NCBI GenBank assembly: GCA_037179385.1
Contig: CM074200.1
Coordinates: 35,405,884-35,469,883 of the forward strand
From: Holothuria scabra
Lineage: Eukaryota; Echinodermata; Holothuroidea; Aspidochirotida; Holothuriidae
Direction of reading: 5' to 3'
DNA: 64,000 bases
Positions 44,121-57,200 of the stretch are shown one piece after another (position 1 is the stretch's first letter; each line of letters opens with the position of its first letter). The position numbers were made by a program, and so were the translations under genes. Below the pieces are notes generated by a model. The model searched no databases. It was not told the origin of the DNA and saw only the letters and a list, made by a program, of their open reading frames with translations.

Positions 44121-47100
44121 TTCACCTGAATGACTCAATAAGTATCCCCTTTCGGGAGACCAAAACGGATGCAATCAATATTTATCTTTTTGGGGTCGGT
44201 AGCGTCGTAGAGTTGATTACATTTCTTCACGACATACAGACAAAATAAAGTTTAATTCTTACATACGTATTTCTTTTCATCCATTCTAGATTGGAGCCAT
44301 GCATGCCAGACCAGTAATGTAAATGGTCTGAGTACCGTGAGGTTGGTCACGTATTGTCCTTCAGGGGACCTAATAGCTTCTTCGGGAAGCAGTGGAAGTT
44401 TTGGTTTCGCCGAACGGCCCTTTGCCAGAGGGTCGGAAGGACTTAAGAACAAACAGGCATTTCCCAAGTAGAAACTGAAAACTGATATTGGAGTATTCAA
44501 ACTCCTTAAGTCAATTTCAACCGAATGAATACTGAGGTATATAATGTTCCAAGTATAGAAGAATTCAGAGTCGTTTGTTCAATTATCCATCAAACTGACA
44601 TGAACCTCTAGCGAATGGCCCGTCCATATTAGGATTACAATAGTTTTCACAGCGATGAATTACGGTACCGCCTCTACAACCCCCCCTCACCCCCCCCCCC
44701 CAATTTTGGATGCATGAAGACAGTGAGCGTCGGACAAACTTAACTTTTAATTATGTTTTACCACAAAGCTCGATGGCTGTTCCCAGTAATTTTTAGCTTG
44801 TGCCACCACATAAGATCACGTCTTCTGTCAGAGCATAACATCTGCTTTTGTGGATTTTCGAATGATCACGTCTTGAGTGAAGGTGGAGACTTTGATGTAA
44901 ATGAACCATTTTTAAAAAGAAGAATTATCCACGGGCTAGCCTAAAGGTCCTAATGAATGGAATACAATAGACTAAAATGGATAAAAATACGACACACTTC
45001 ACCTTATTTTCATCAAATTTTAGCAGAAATTTTTGGGGAAGGTACCCATGTTTAATTCTTAAATACCTTCAGTGTTGAGATGGCTTTCTTGAATGAGAAC
45101 TCCATATTTTGAACATGGATTTCTTATGTACTTCTTTGTTCAAACCAGGAGGGGCATTTTAAGATTAATAACTCAATTTCTTGTTGAGAGAAGTGGGGAA
45201 ATGAAGCACCTTGATGTTGAAGGGATGTCGTGCAAAAATATTTTTGGGGAGAGGGACATATTCTTTTTTGGGGGGGGAGGGGGAAGTGGCATGAGAAGTG
45301 GTGACTGACTGCCCGAAAGACTATCTAAGCGCAGCGCAACCATCAGTTGGCTCGGAGCGTACAATTTTGAAAAATCGTGACCTCTTAGATAGCCAGAAAT
45401 TGCATTTGCCAGGCTTGTAAGTAGAATTTAAGCAGTCGTTATTTTGAGCTTTCCTTTGCAGTTGAATCTTCATTTTAACAAAAAAAAAAAATTGCAAAAT
45501 GATCAGAAAATTACAAGATAAAATGTTCTGGCGCCTTTACAGGACGATGTGACATTTTATCATTTTCTTTGTGGCGAAGTAGAATCTCCATTAAAAGAGT
45601 ACACCAGAACCAATTTTTTGTTTAATATGTTAAAGACGAACACATTCAAAGCACTCCGATGAAGTTTTCATTCATTTCTCATGTTCGGTTCTCGAGATAC
45701 AGTATAAGCAATTGAAGTTGACACATTTTCTACAAATAGTAAACTTGAACCATAGGCACGTGCGATGGCATGTATTTATTTTGATGGTCAATGTTTTGTT
45801 TCTTATTTATTTTTGATCCTGCTGTTTGACCTTGAATTGATTATCTTGCCCCTAATTTAATAAACTTCCATTGCTCGAGATGCCCTTATGGTTACAACAT
45901 ATCACAGTTAAGTTGTACAAGTATGGTGTTAAATTTTAGAGAAACACAACTACACATTATCCATCAATGTGAACACATTATATCGCGCTTTCTTGTTGCA
46001 AGTTCACTCTTTGTAGATAATATGTCAACTTCAATTCGAAAATCTCGATAACCAAACATGGGAAATGAGTGAAAATTTCACCAGTAAGCTGTGTCTAAAA
46101 TATGTTCCTCTTCAAAATATCAAACATAAACTTGTTTTTTTACTTTTTTGTGTGTGTCAAGGAACTGCACAACCGCCTGAAAATAAATTGAAATCATGTC
46201 TTTTCGAATCATATTAATTCATATGATCAGTGGTCGAATGAGCCTGTAAACCTGAACCGGCTGAACAGAAGCGTTGATGGCGCTACCAACACCAATAACT
46301 GTACTGATCCAGTACTGCCGGTACTGGGCTCAAATTTTGATACAATTACGAACTATATCCTTGGCAATTACGATTTTTTTTATTCTTAATAAATAACAAA
46401 TGACATTTGTATGAGATAGAAGACTGGGATAGTTTGCCAAGATTTAGAAGAAGGCTTCTTTTTCTTCATGTCATATCGAATAACGTTATTTTTGGAAAAT
46501 TGAAAACCATGCTTTGGAAACGTTTGGGGGCAAGTGTCGCTAATGCTCCTAAAGATGAAATGCTCTTGATAATCTGTTGGTAATCTCCATGGAATACGAA
46601 TTATCAGAAATTTTGTAGAACAGGAGACTTGTCGTATCGTGAACTCCTATCATCTTAAACTGATATAACTCTGCAACGTAAATAGGATTACCAGCATGTG
46701 ATATAAAGACAATACAGAATGTTGAAAACCGTGGCACCAAAAAGTAAATTTGCCAGTGCTATTTAGTCCGTTTAGGAAATTTGCACTGATTTCCAATTGT
46801 TCAACGTATAAAAACACGTTCAGTGTTGTCCTTGGTATTCGAATCTCTCAATGGTGACGTTCTACAGTATCTAAAGAATTTACGTGTGAACCTCCTGAAA
46901 AAAGGAAAAAGGACACGTTGCCCTTGCTGGGCCATTCACACGCAATTTGACATTTGCTGATAGGATTTTTTTTTTCGTCTATGATTCTCACTTGTGGAGT
47001 GTGTTGCCAGACAACATCAAATGCGGTTCGATTATTGCAATATTTAAGGTTAAGTTAAAAATCTAAATCTACCTGTTTAAGGGAACGTTTAATGCTTAGT

Positions 47101-47160
47101 GGGTGTTATTTTAGATTCATTCACACAGAAGAGAAAATTATCATTCATCGTGAAGGTATT
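44121..47160. other. Intergenic, hAT fragment and inverted repeat
   Basis: No convincing gene. About 45215-45500 is a hAT-family fragment: G-rich tract at 45268-45292, GACTATCTAAGCGCAGCGC and TTGGCTCGGAGCGTACAA. A long imperfect inverted repeat is listed separately. Confidence 0.45.
45615..46135. repeat. Long imperfect inverted repeat (~145-bp arms)
   Basis: The left arm about 45615-45760 (CATTTCTCATGTTCGGTTCT, AATTGAAGTTGACA, CTACAAATAGTAAACTTG) matches the reverse complement of about 45980-46135 (GTGAACTTG-like CAAGTTCACTCTTTGTAG, TGTCAACTTCAATT, AACCAAACATGGGAAATGAG). Probably a fold-back element; no terminal duplication found. Confidence 0.55.
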
Positions 47161-47164
47161 ACAT

Positions 47165-48072
47165 GTGCCGGAATCATGATGTTTTATAAGGTATTGTCAT
47201 CTGAAATAAGGAAAGAAAAAAATGATGCTTATTGAAAATAGAGGAAGATCATTGATTTGAATTACAACAACCGGGTATCTTAAATAGTACTCTGGGAAAC
47301 TCCACAAATACATCTTTAAAAGATAAAAAAAAACCGCTTTTGGTAGTTGATAATGGTAAGAATTTCTTTCGATTAGACAAATAGGTTGAAAACCAATTAT
47401 ATAATCGCATTGTCCAATCAAAACCGGGATGCAGTTCTTATAATTGAAAACTAGAAAAGCCATAAACGTATCACAGTTCCTTCGAAGACAGAACTGGATA
47501 TTAAGCTAGCCTTTTCAAGAAACTGAAAAGCATAGCAGACATGTGTTACGATGGCTAATTTTTTGGAGCCCGCATCAAGGACAGTTCTGGGATCAGAAAA
47601 TCAGGTTGTCACAGGATCATCTGATTTACATACAGGCTTGATTATAACAACTTTGATGTCATAATGAGAGGTTCCATCGCTAAAATATCAATTAACATTG
47701 TCAGTTAGCAACCTGGCAACATTAGAATTAATGTGCTGAGGAACACTCACGTTAATGTTATCTATAAATGGGTAGTCTCATACAATCTGTAGCTGTGACC
47801 TTTGATATTTGGCAAGAGTAATTCGAGTAGGACTAGTTTGTGTCTACACATCCCTTCAAACATTTCAAGTTTATCAAAATAGAGATCGTTATCGCATTGA
47901 GCTCAAGTGCACGTTATGTATAAGATAAGAAACACTTTTATTTGTTTTGAAGTCTACATATAAAGTCATTCTAATACTACAAAGTGACGCTGAAGCCTAA
48001 GACAGTATACGCTTCTCATGAAATACGAGGAGAAATTTTCAGGTCTTATTTCATCTTCGTATTTATTTCACA
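47165..48072 (+). promoter_or_regulatory. Upstream region of CYP4 copy 2, paralogous to 9.9-11.0 kb
   Basis: Aligns with the flank of copy 1 from about 10030 to the ATG. Close to the gene it keeps GACCTTTGATATTTGGCAAG, AACACTTTTATTTGTTTT and TTTCACAATGG, but the TATAAAA of copy 1 reads TATAAGA here (about 47920). Promoter function is inference. Confidence 0.45.
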
Positions 48073-48244
48073 ATGGATTCAGTCAAGACATTTCTTTTAG
48101 CAATTGCCAGTATTTTTGGCCTGATCATTATCTTTCCTGCCCTAGTAAGACGTCTTGTGGTCAAATACCGTCTAAGAAACTTTAAAGGCCCACGAGGATT
48201 GCCTATTTTAGGAAACGTTTTGCAACTTGGAGGGGACAGTGCAT
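48073..48244 (+). CDS. CYP4 copy 2 exon 1
   Basis: Residues 1-57: MDSVKTFLLAIASIFG, hydrophobic anchor, then KYRLRNFKGPRGLPILGN. Donor GCAT|GTGAGT. Same start context as copy 1. Confidence 0.92.
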
Positions 48245-51200
48245 GTGAGTAATTGTAATTATTTGGTGTCATAAAACTATTGTGTATACTCTTTGCCTTC
48301 ACTGTTGCCAAGCGTAAGCTGAAAGGCAAACTTTAATAGTCACATAAATTGCAAATAAAATGAGAAACATAGTCTAATTAGCATTCTCTTCTTTAAACCA
48401 AAGATGGCTTCTATTTTCTTGTTCATTGTAAAGAGGTAGGTGTGAGGATCATAATGGTACATAAGCGCATTCTTTCTGGAACTAAAACGTATGTGCAAGA
48501 GTTGAGCTCGTGGAAAGCCTCGAAAGTCATCGTAATATAAAAAACTCTTTGGGGTCCGTGGGTTGGGATTCTTGGCCGTAGTTCTTGTGTTTTAAAGGGC
48601 TAACAGTCACTTCGGGAGAAAAGGTCCAGGGTGTCCATCCCATGATGTAGTCAAGTATAGGTTTCAAGGTTTCAGACTCCAGACAGGAACACACACACAA
48701 AATATGCACACATGTTGTGTTCGGTTACTTGTCCGTTTTGTTCAACTCACAAAAGAAATTGTTTAGGAGATAAAAAGTTGTAGAAAAACGAAATCACTCG
48801 ACCAGAAAAATTCAATCAGAAATCTTCTAAACTAATAGATCATGGCTCTTTTTGCCCTGAAGTCCAGAACTTAAGTGAGATCTTGCTACTTTCCAAAACA
48901 GAAAATAGCTAACAATAGGCCTATTCCCTCGCCCAACATTACATGGAGAGATCCCTAATTGTGCCGGATTCAGAGAATAATTTTTGTAATTTGTACACAC
49001 TACACAAAGCTCCTGTATCAAACTCTTTGACTTTGTCAAGAGGTGAAACCGCAATGGGTCTTTTTTTTTTTGGGGGGGGGGTTGTGGGGGTGGGACCACA
49101 GGCTCTTTTCATTTACAAACATGGGCACTAAAATTTTAGTCAGCTGTAGGAGAGTCTTTTCATAACTGGCGTTAGTAGCCACGTTCTACCCGAAATGGAT
49201 GTCTCACCGCTCCATGACATCCCACCCTCTCCACACTATGGCAGGAATATGCTAATTGGTCATGTATAATTGCAGGGGGCAAAAATTTGCTGAAAAGATA
49301 CACAGTCTGGTGTATAAAAAGAGAGTTTGGGCAATCTCGAAATAGCATTGGTTACACGATACACACAGACCGGTAATTTGGTCCGAGTTCGTTTCATAAA
49401 TTTTTATAAATTTGTTGACCTCATTTGAAATAATGGAACGTAGACTTGTGAATTGCGGGAATAACTGATGTTGACAGGAGCATGGTGTCTGTCATGATGT
49501 ACCAAGATCCTCTCCCTCTTTTTTTCTTTCCCCAGGTCTTCCCTCTATTTCTTCGCCTAACTTCGAGAAATTTTGCTCATGTTGTGTGGTTTTCCAATGA
49601 AAGGTGTAAAAAGCTTTCATGTTACATGTTGACCACATTTATGTTGTGGTTGTTCCATCGGTTGGTAACATTATTTTTAAGAACGATGGCAGCGGGCAAA
49701 ATACCAGGATAAGCAACCTGCCTATGGGAATGAAGAAATAATCCAAAGTGTTGGGAAGAAATTTGCAATGGAAAGAGAATCCTAGAAATAGATTAACGCA
49801 CTAATCTTAGATTAGTTGGTTAGTTAGTTTATTAGTTAGTTGGTAAGTAAATTAGTTGGTTAGTTAGTTAGTTGGTAAGTTAGCTAGATAGTTAGCTAGA
49901 TAGTTGGCTAGTTAGTCAATTAGCTAGTTAGTTAGCTGGTTAGTTTATTAGCTACTTAGTAATTCAGTCATTCAGTTAGTTGGTCTGTCAGTCAGTCGAT
50001 CAGTCGGTCAGCTCGTCAATTATAAATGATCTCAGGCTGTTCTATTTTACTCGGCTTATACCGTTCAATGGTTACCTACAAACGAAAGTTCGTTTGTTTT
50101 GTTTTTCGTCTTTCAAATCAAAATATTGATGTGTGGATATGAAAACTGTTAGAGAAAAGTAAGCAACAAGGATTAATGCAAGCGAGATTATTAGGCATTA
50201 ATGTGCATTAGTTTGCGCTAATGCACGGTATTCCGCTATTCAAACTTTCATTTAAAAATGGATAAATGCATTCGCTTACTAATGTTTAAAGTTTTTCTAA
50301 CTTCTGGCCTCCTAAGGCGAACGAGCTTTAAAGAAATTTCCTAATGATCTGAAATTCGAAATTTGAAAATATGCGCTTTCGTAAACGAGGAGCTAACTCA
50401 ACAAACCTTTTTTGAAATGTCCATTCAAATGTGCATCTCGAAATATCTGCAACTGCACATACTACATTTTTGACTCAAAGAACCCTTGAGGTAAACAGGG
50501 GTTTAATCACTTCCTCACATTTAAAAGAAATACACTGTCTCATGTGTTTAAAAGATTTTTTACCTTCCCATGAAATCCCCTAACATATCTCCTTAGCTTT
50601 CACTTTTTTGTCAAAATTCTCCCCAGTACAAAAAGGAGCTGGTGCTAATAAACGTAATTGTATTATTGAAGACTTTAACCCTTTTTACCAGTCTGGTTTT
50701 TCAGCAAATACTTACGTTTTAATGTAGAAATAATGATGCATATGTTAGAAAAAGCAGTAAAACTTTTGTTCAAAAGTTCAAAAACCTGAAGCTTTAAGAC
50801 CTTCGGCGAAGTAACCTTTAAAGGACTATCATCATAACAACGCTACCCCAAATTAAAATCACGAAAAGTAGCTACACGAACTTTTGTACTTTCATATTAA
50901 TAAATGTATAAGTTGCTGCAATTCGTATCGTCAGGAGGATTATTGTCTAACCAATTGTTTTGAAAGATGCCACGATATCTCTCTTTGAAAGGCTTTTATG
51001 ACAACCATCACATTTTACTGCCAAGTCGCTTAAAGTCGATGGCATATTTTATGTTGTTTTTAGTTTTACTACTCTTCACAAAACCTTTCAATCTTCAAGT
51101 CATCATTTTCTGTTGAGCGTGACTTATTTTGAGAACGTTTTCTGCTCGTTGATCTCAAATGCACAGCGTTTAAAGATTTGTTTCTTTTGATTGATTTGAG

Positions 51201-54200
51201 TGACCACATCTCAAATGTAGCATGGTTCATAACTCGTTATGATGGTTTTCTCTTGACGTTTTCAATAGATTTTAACAACTAGGATTAAATTTTGAGACTA
51301 CGTTCGACATTCCAATAATTAAAATCCCTGCTTTTTTTCTTTTAATGCATACTGTGCATCAACAGCACTTTTGAAAACTAGCATGAACTGGGCAGAAACC
51401 TATCGCAAAAACGGCTGCCACGTGAAATACTTAGGTTTAACTCCAGTTATTTCAATCTACAATGCTGTCGATATGGAGGTGAATATGTTTTTCATGTTAA
51501 GTAAATATGAACAATAGAGCGTTTTCTATGATATCTCAAGTATGTATAATTACGTGTACACATATTATGCTATATACATTTTTTAAAGATGGGGTGTCGT
51601 CATGAAAAAAATTCTCAAAACGCAAGCTTTCGGTAACCTTTTCACGGATTATGTCATGACAACGTGTCTTCATAATTAATATCTGAAATGTTCATATTTC
51701 AGGTATTAATTTTGAAGTCACCTAGTCGTCACATAATCCGTGAAAAGGTTACCGAAGGCTTGCGTTTTCAGCATTGTTTTCACGACGACAAGTTCGGTTA
51801 CGCTCCACATTTCAGACCTGCTAAAGGTATCACTTTCGAGATAGGGAGGTAATCTTCACAAGAAGAAGAAACCCTTCTGGGATTACGTTCGCTACAGAGC
51901 CATGAGACCTAAGGACTTGCACGACTTTTTGTGAGAGAAGAGTGTTCAACATGTACCTTTTTGAAAGGTTTAAATGCAGCGGAGAAGAAAATCAAAACCA
52001 GTATAATTATCCTGTATTTTCTGTTAGTATTCTGCAATTTTAAACAACAACCTAAGGTTTAGTTAAAGTGAAATTATGTGATCTCGAATTCAAGATATAT
52101 ATGTTCTCTTTTACACCTCTTACGACAACTCCGGGGTTTTAGCCTTAACTCCTTTTCACTTAGCACGTCACTAAGTTTTAGCGACCCCCCCCCCCCAACC
52201 CATACAGGTGGTACATGACTAGTGTCACTTGCACTGAAGATCCGCATTTAGTACACGCACTTCACATGAATCCATTGTCACATGCAGTTAGGGTAAACCT
52301 CACATAATATAGGTGAAAATTTCAACATGTTGAAGATGTTTACTCTCGTCAGAGTGACCATGGCATTACATGGAAACGAATATTCACTCACTCTCTGCTA
52401 TACATATATGGAGCTTGTCGATAAAAGCCATCGCTTTGAGCCGGTGGTGAGAAAGAAGTTTATGGTTCTGTTCTCTTTCAGACCGCTGGAGGGTCACAAA
52501 GGCAATGCCTCGAGTCAACTCGAGTCTCGAGTCACAGTGGTCTAATATTTGAGTCAAGTCGGGTATTTAAGTTTCGTTATTCGAGTCATGGCGAGTCTTT
52601 GAGTTGATTAAATGGTGACTTGAGTCAAGCCGAGTCTTTGGCAACTGATGACTCGAGTCAAGTGGAGTTTTGTCAGTTCGTGCAGACTCGAGTCAGATTG
52701 AAGTCTTCGAAATCGTGACTGGAGTGGTTCATGGTCTATCATTGTACTTGAGATTTTATCTTAATAATTGCATTTGTTCAATACTTACTTATAGAAACCT
52801 ATCTCTTAAATCAATGAAATAGTGCACTTTTCAATTGAAACTTGATAAGTGCTTTCTTACCTGTTCATTAGGAACATAAGACAGTATGAACAGGATGAAC
52901 ACAAAGCGTTTTGATTATACGTACATTGTGGCCCGGTATCTCAGCTCAGGACATGGCAAAAGTAATAGAGCTTGCGTCTGCACAAAGACTTGGTGTTGAA
53001 GACAGTTTTTAGAGTTAGGAGTAACTTAGTTGGGAACCTTTTACTGCAAGGATGAAAAGGGGACGTTTTTTTTGTAACATCCAAATTACTGAAATTGTTA
53101 AAGAACATTTATCTTAGGTTTACATGCCAGCTGTAGTAAGTCTCTCTTTCTTTAATCCTCGGCTCATTTTAACCTACTTTATCTCTCAAATGAAATGGTA
53201 ATGTACTCCTTAACGGTATAGAGGCAGACTATTTTCTCCAGAAAGGTCGACGAAAGTTTGCTAGGAGCCTCAAATATCTTTTTAAAGATCGGCAACCTAT
53301 TCCCAAACATTTTATAAACTTTAACGCACAATTTTCTGAAGGATACGAAGCACCTTATATTTTGCTCTGATGAAATATTTTGGAGAACTTTGACACACCC
53401 CTGCGTCACAACTCGGAAAAACATGGGGCACATTTGGGTCTACATTGAACGGTTGATAACTTATCAGAAGGCGCGTCTTACAATTGATATTGTGTAAAAT
53501 TTTCTTATTCACATCTGTCATGATTCAATGTGATGTCAATATGCATCTGCTATTTGTTTCAACCGTACAGTGTGAAGCCTGAAAAAGTATATCTTTGAGT
53601 AAAAGTTTTTGTTTTGGACTAAGGAGAGTAGGGTTAATGCCTCTATGATGAAAACCCGATCAGCATAAAAGCTTCGTTCGTCTTTTCTTTATTTTTCCCA
53701 GAAAGTTCTTCGAAATACGAAACACGATGAAAAGGGATTTTTCTACCGACTTTACCTCTCCCCTTGGTTGGGAGACGGTTTATTGATAAGGTAGCAGTAG
53801 TACCACTTTCCATGTAGCTTAAATTGTGGATAGGTTATGTCAATACATATTTCATATTGAAGATCTAAAAAAACCTTCGTTCGGCAGTTCGGTGTATGAG
53901 AATTTGTACAGATATTTAGAGGGTAAGAAACCCTGTTAGCTATGAATTCAATCAAGTTTTACTTCTCATTTGTAACTGTATGATCAAGATATTTTGCACA
54001 AAAAGCTTAGTCAATCAGCTTTGATCTCAAGCATGGATTAAATAAAACAAAATTAAAAGGCGCTCCTTTGAAACAATTAAACCTACTATTTCAGAACTGG
54101 ATATTAAAGGGTGAACATCCAAGTGATAAGAGGAGGGATTCTTCTCTTTCAAAAGTAATCCCCAAAGAGAAACTTGAAATCACTTTATCAGCCTCTCGAC

Positions 54201-57200
54201 CTTTAAAGGGCAGGAGCAGTTACCCCAGCTTGAAGTATTGAAGTAGACTGTGATGGTCCATGAATGGCTGTTGAGACTCGTGTGCGAACAATTTTTCCCT
54301 TAAATTGGAAGTTTTACTAGCAATAACTGCTTGGTTCACCTTGAATATACAATTTCGAAGTTGTAAAATATGATGAAAGATACTTTGAAGAGAAACGGGG
54401 CAAAAATTGTGATATTTGGCTGTTGCTTCAAATTAAGTTTGATGGGACTGCTGTTGACCTTTACATAAACAGACTTTTATTCCAAAAATGAATAAATAAT
54501 TGGCCTTGTTTTGGTTCAAGGCTATGTTAACTTTGGAAAAATGCATTTTAGTTTGACATACGTAATATGTGAACGAAGCTTTCAAGATTGTGAAATTCAT
54601 ATCACAAAAAAAATTCCAGGGATTCTCATACGATGACACACCCGGCTTGAGACATTCTGTAAGGAGTGTGACCATTGTTTTACACGCAAAGGTTCGAAGT
54701 GGAATACGAGGAGAAAGTTGTTGACACCTTCCTTCCACTTTTCAATCTTGAAGAGGTTCCTTGTGGTTCTAAACGAGCAAGCACAGTTGTTGGCGGACAA
54801 ATTTTGTGAATTAGAAGAAAAACCCTCTGTGAATTTGCCAGGATTAATATCTTTGTGTTCACTTGATATTATGTGTGGTGAGTACGTACACATGTATATA
54901 TTGTGCTTCCTCTCGATTAGTACTAGCATGTAACATGCACTTTTAAATGGTGTTTGGGAATCAAACGTTTTTCTACACACTTGTTGCCCCCACTTTGCAA
55001 ACACGTTTAGATGCTGAAAACACGTGACAACACAGCGCTTTAAACCATGTTTCATTGCTAAACATGTTTAGAATTTCAACATGCTTAGCAATTGGGGCAA
55101 TGTATGTGTTTAATTGCTAAAAACCATTTTAGAGTGTGACGCCTTTCATATGGCCTTGGACCCTTTACTGGGCATATGCGCATGTTTTCACCTCCCAGAG
55201 CACAATAAGATTTGAATGTGGTCAGATATCATCAGGCAAAGGGCGCATGGCAGCACATCAAACCAAAAAGAATATGGATAGGCAGCCTATGACATATGGC
55301 TTCGTTGATACTTTTAAGTGTCAATGTACGGCTGAAAAAAGTGTGTAGTCAGTGTGTAGTCAAACTTGCAATACAATTACTTACAAATGTAGCAACAATA
55401 ATGTAGCGAATGAAAACTGAATATCACCTCAACAGTTTTCATTTTTCATTGATGTTGCTATTTCTGATTTTTTAAAGGCAGTTAGTGTGTGCCTTAATAA
55501 TTATTTTTTCTATGCTTCACGTAAAAGTGCTAAGTCTTTGCTATATTTTAAAAGGCGAAATGGTGGGCCTGGGGCTCTGGTATAGGTGTGCAACAAGGGT
55601 TATATATCAGTAGGTCCTATCAAGAGGTCCAAGGTCCACGAAGTTATTTGGAACAAGCCAACTGTTGGCCCTGTTGAAATAGTGTAGATATTAGTTCCTA
55701 ACTATTCAGTTTGATATATTTCTTTTCGCTCCAAAAGATTAGAAAACCTTCATTTTAGCGCGTTTCAAATTGGCATACTGGATGGAACTGATCGTGCACA
55801 GTACGTGAGATACCAATACTCGCGCACAACAACACCGTATTAACAATTGCTGTACGCAGTGACGTCGGTGCTTAACGTCTGTACTGCCTTTGTCAGTTTT
55901 GCGAAAGTTTTCTTTCCCAAGAAAAAGGGTCCTCCCTTCCTGGAAAGATAAACTCTTTTCTTTGTGCGTATGTGGGTTTTTTTTTTTCTTCTTTCAGTTG
56001 TTGTTGTGTTGTGTTTTGTTTTGGGTCTTTTTTTTTTTTTTGCATCAGTAGCAGGAACCCTTCAGTGGGAATACCGAACGCATAGGATTTACAACACTAA
56101 CAGTTCTACTTGTGACTCCAATGCAACGAAATGCTTAGTATGGTTGACAAAACTTGAATGCAATGATGCTGTTGTACTACCTTTACTTGCCATTTTTCAG
56201 AGACTATTATGGGGAAACGACTGGGGGTTCAGAAAGGAAAAAGTTGTGAATACGTGGAAGCAGTACACAGGTGCGTCAAATAAAGTTAATCCTTCTCTTT
56301 TCATCATATTGTAGCTATTTTAGTGGAATTTTGCCCAATCCTTTTCTAGGCCTTTTTCCCGTTTTTGTCTAACTGGCACTATTTATAAAACACTTTCGTT
56401 TTGGTGTGACGTTAATTAAACCCCATCTAACTAACTTCATAGTGATCCTGCTCATAGATATTTTACGTGGTTTACCGGGAATTTTCTTTTGAACTCTGAT
56501 TGCACCTATTTAAAAAAATTCTTGTCCTTGAAACTGGGCCTCGGGACTTGGCAGATATGTTATCAATAGAAAACGGCAAATAAAAAAGCGATCTTTTCAA
56601 GGTGTATAACCAGTACACCTTTAAAACAAAATATGCCACTGCAGTGCTGGTTTCGGAAACAAAGGTCAAAACAAAGAATATATGTCCAGCTTTCAAGGGG
56701 CAGATTTTCTAATGTTCTCTGGTGCAAGTGAAGGCCAATACTTGTGGGTCTAAATGAGAATCGTATGTTTTGCTATACGTAGCCATTAATTACATCCATA
56801 CTTTGCTTTTCGTAACATGGAAAGTTCATATGCTGGCGGAATGAAAATGATCGTAGAAATCTCGATTTTAGTTTTCTATATAATTCTGTTTTTTTCAAAT
56901 GTGCGAAACCTTGAAAATGTAAAATGGTTACAGTAGTCTACGCACAAATCATCAAAAATGAAACATTTTTGTATGTAGCACGTGCAATAATTTAATTTCT
57001 GTAATGTATTGGCGTTATTTTTCAGAATAAGCGGAATACTAGTAGAGAGATTTAAGAATCCTTTATACTGGAGTGATTTCATCTTTAATCGGTCCCTGCT
57101 TGGAAAGGATCATGCAGAGTGCCTGCGGATCTTGCACAGTACTACGAAACAGGTGTTAATTTTTCTCTTCAACCGTTTTTTTTTTTCTTGTTTTTTGTTT

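Noticed and set aside
44252..44500. Minus-strand frame of 82 codons
   Set aside because: No recognised motif, no splice partners, and no counterpart in the copy-1 region.
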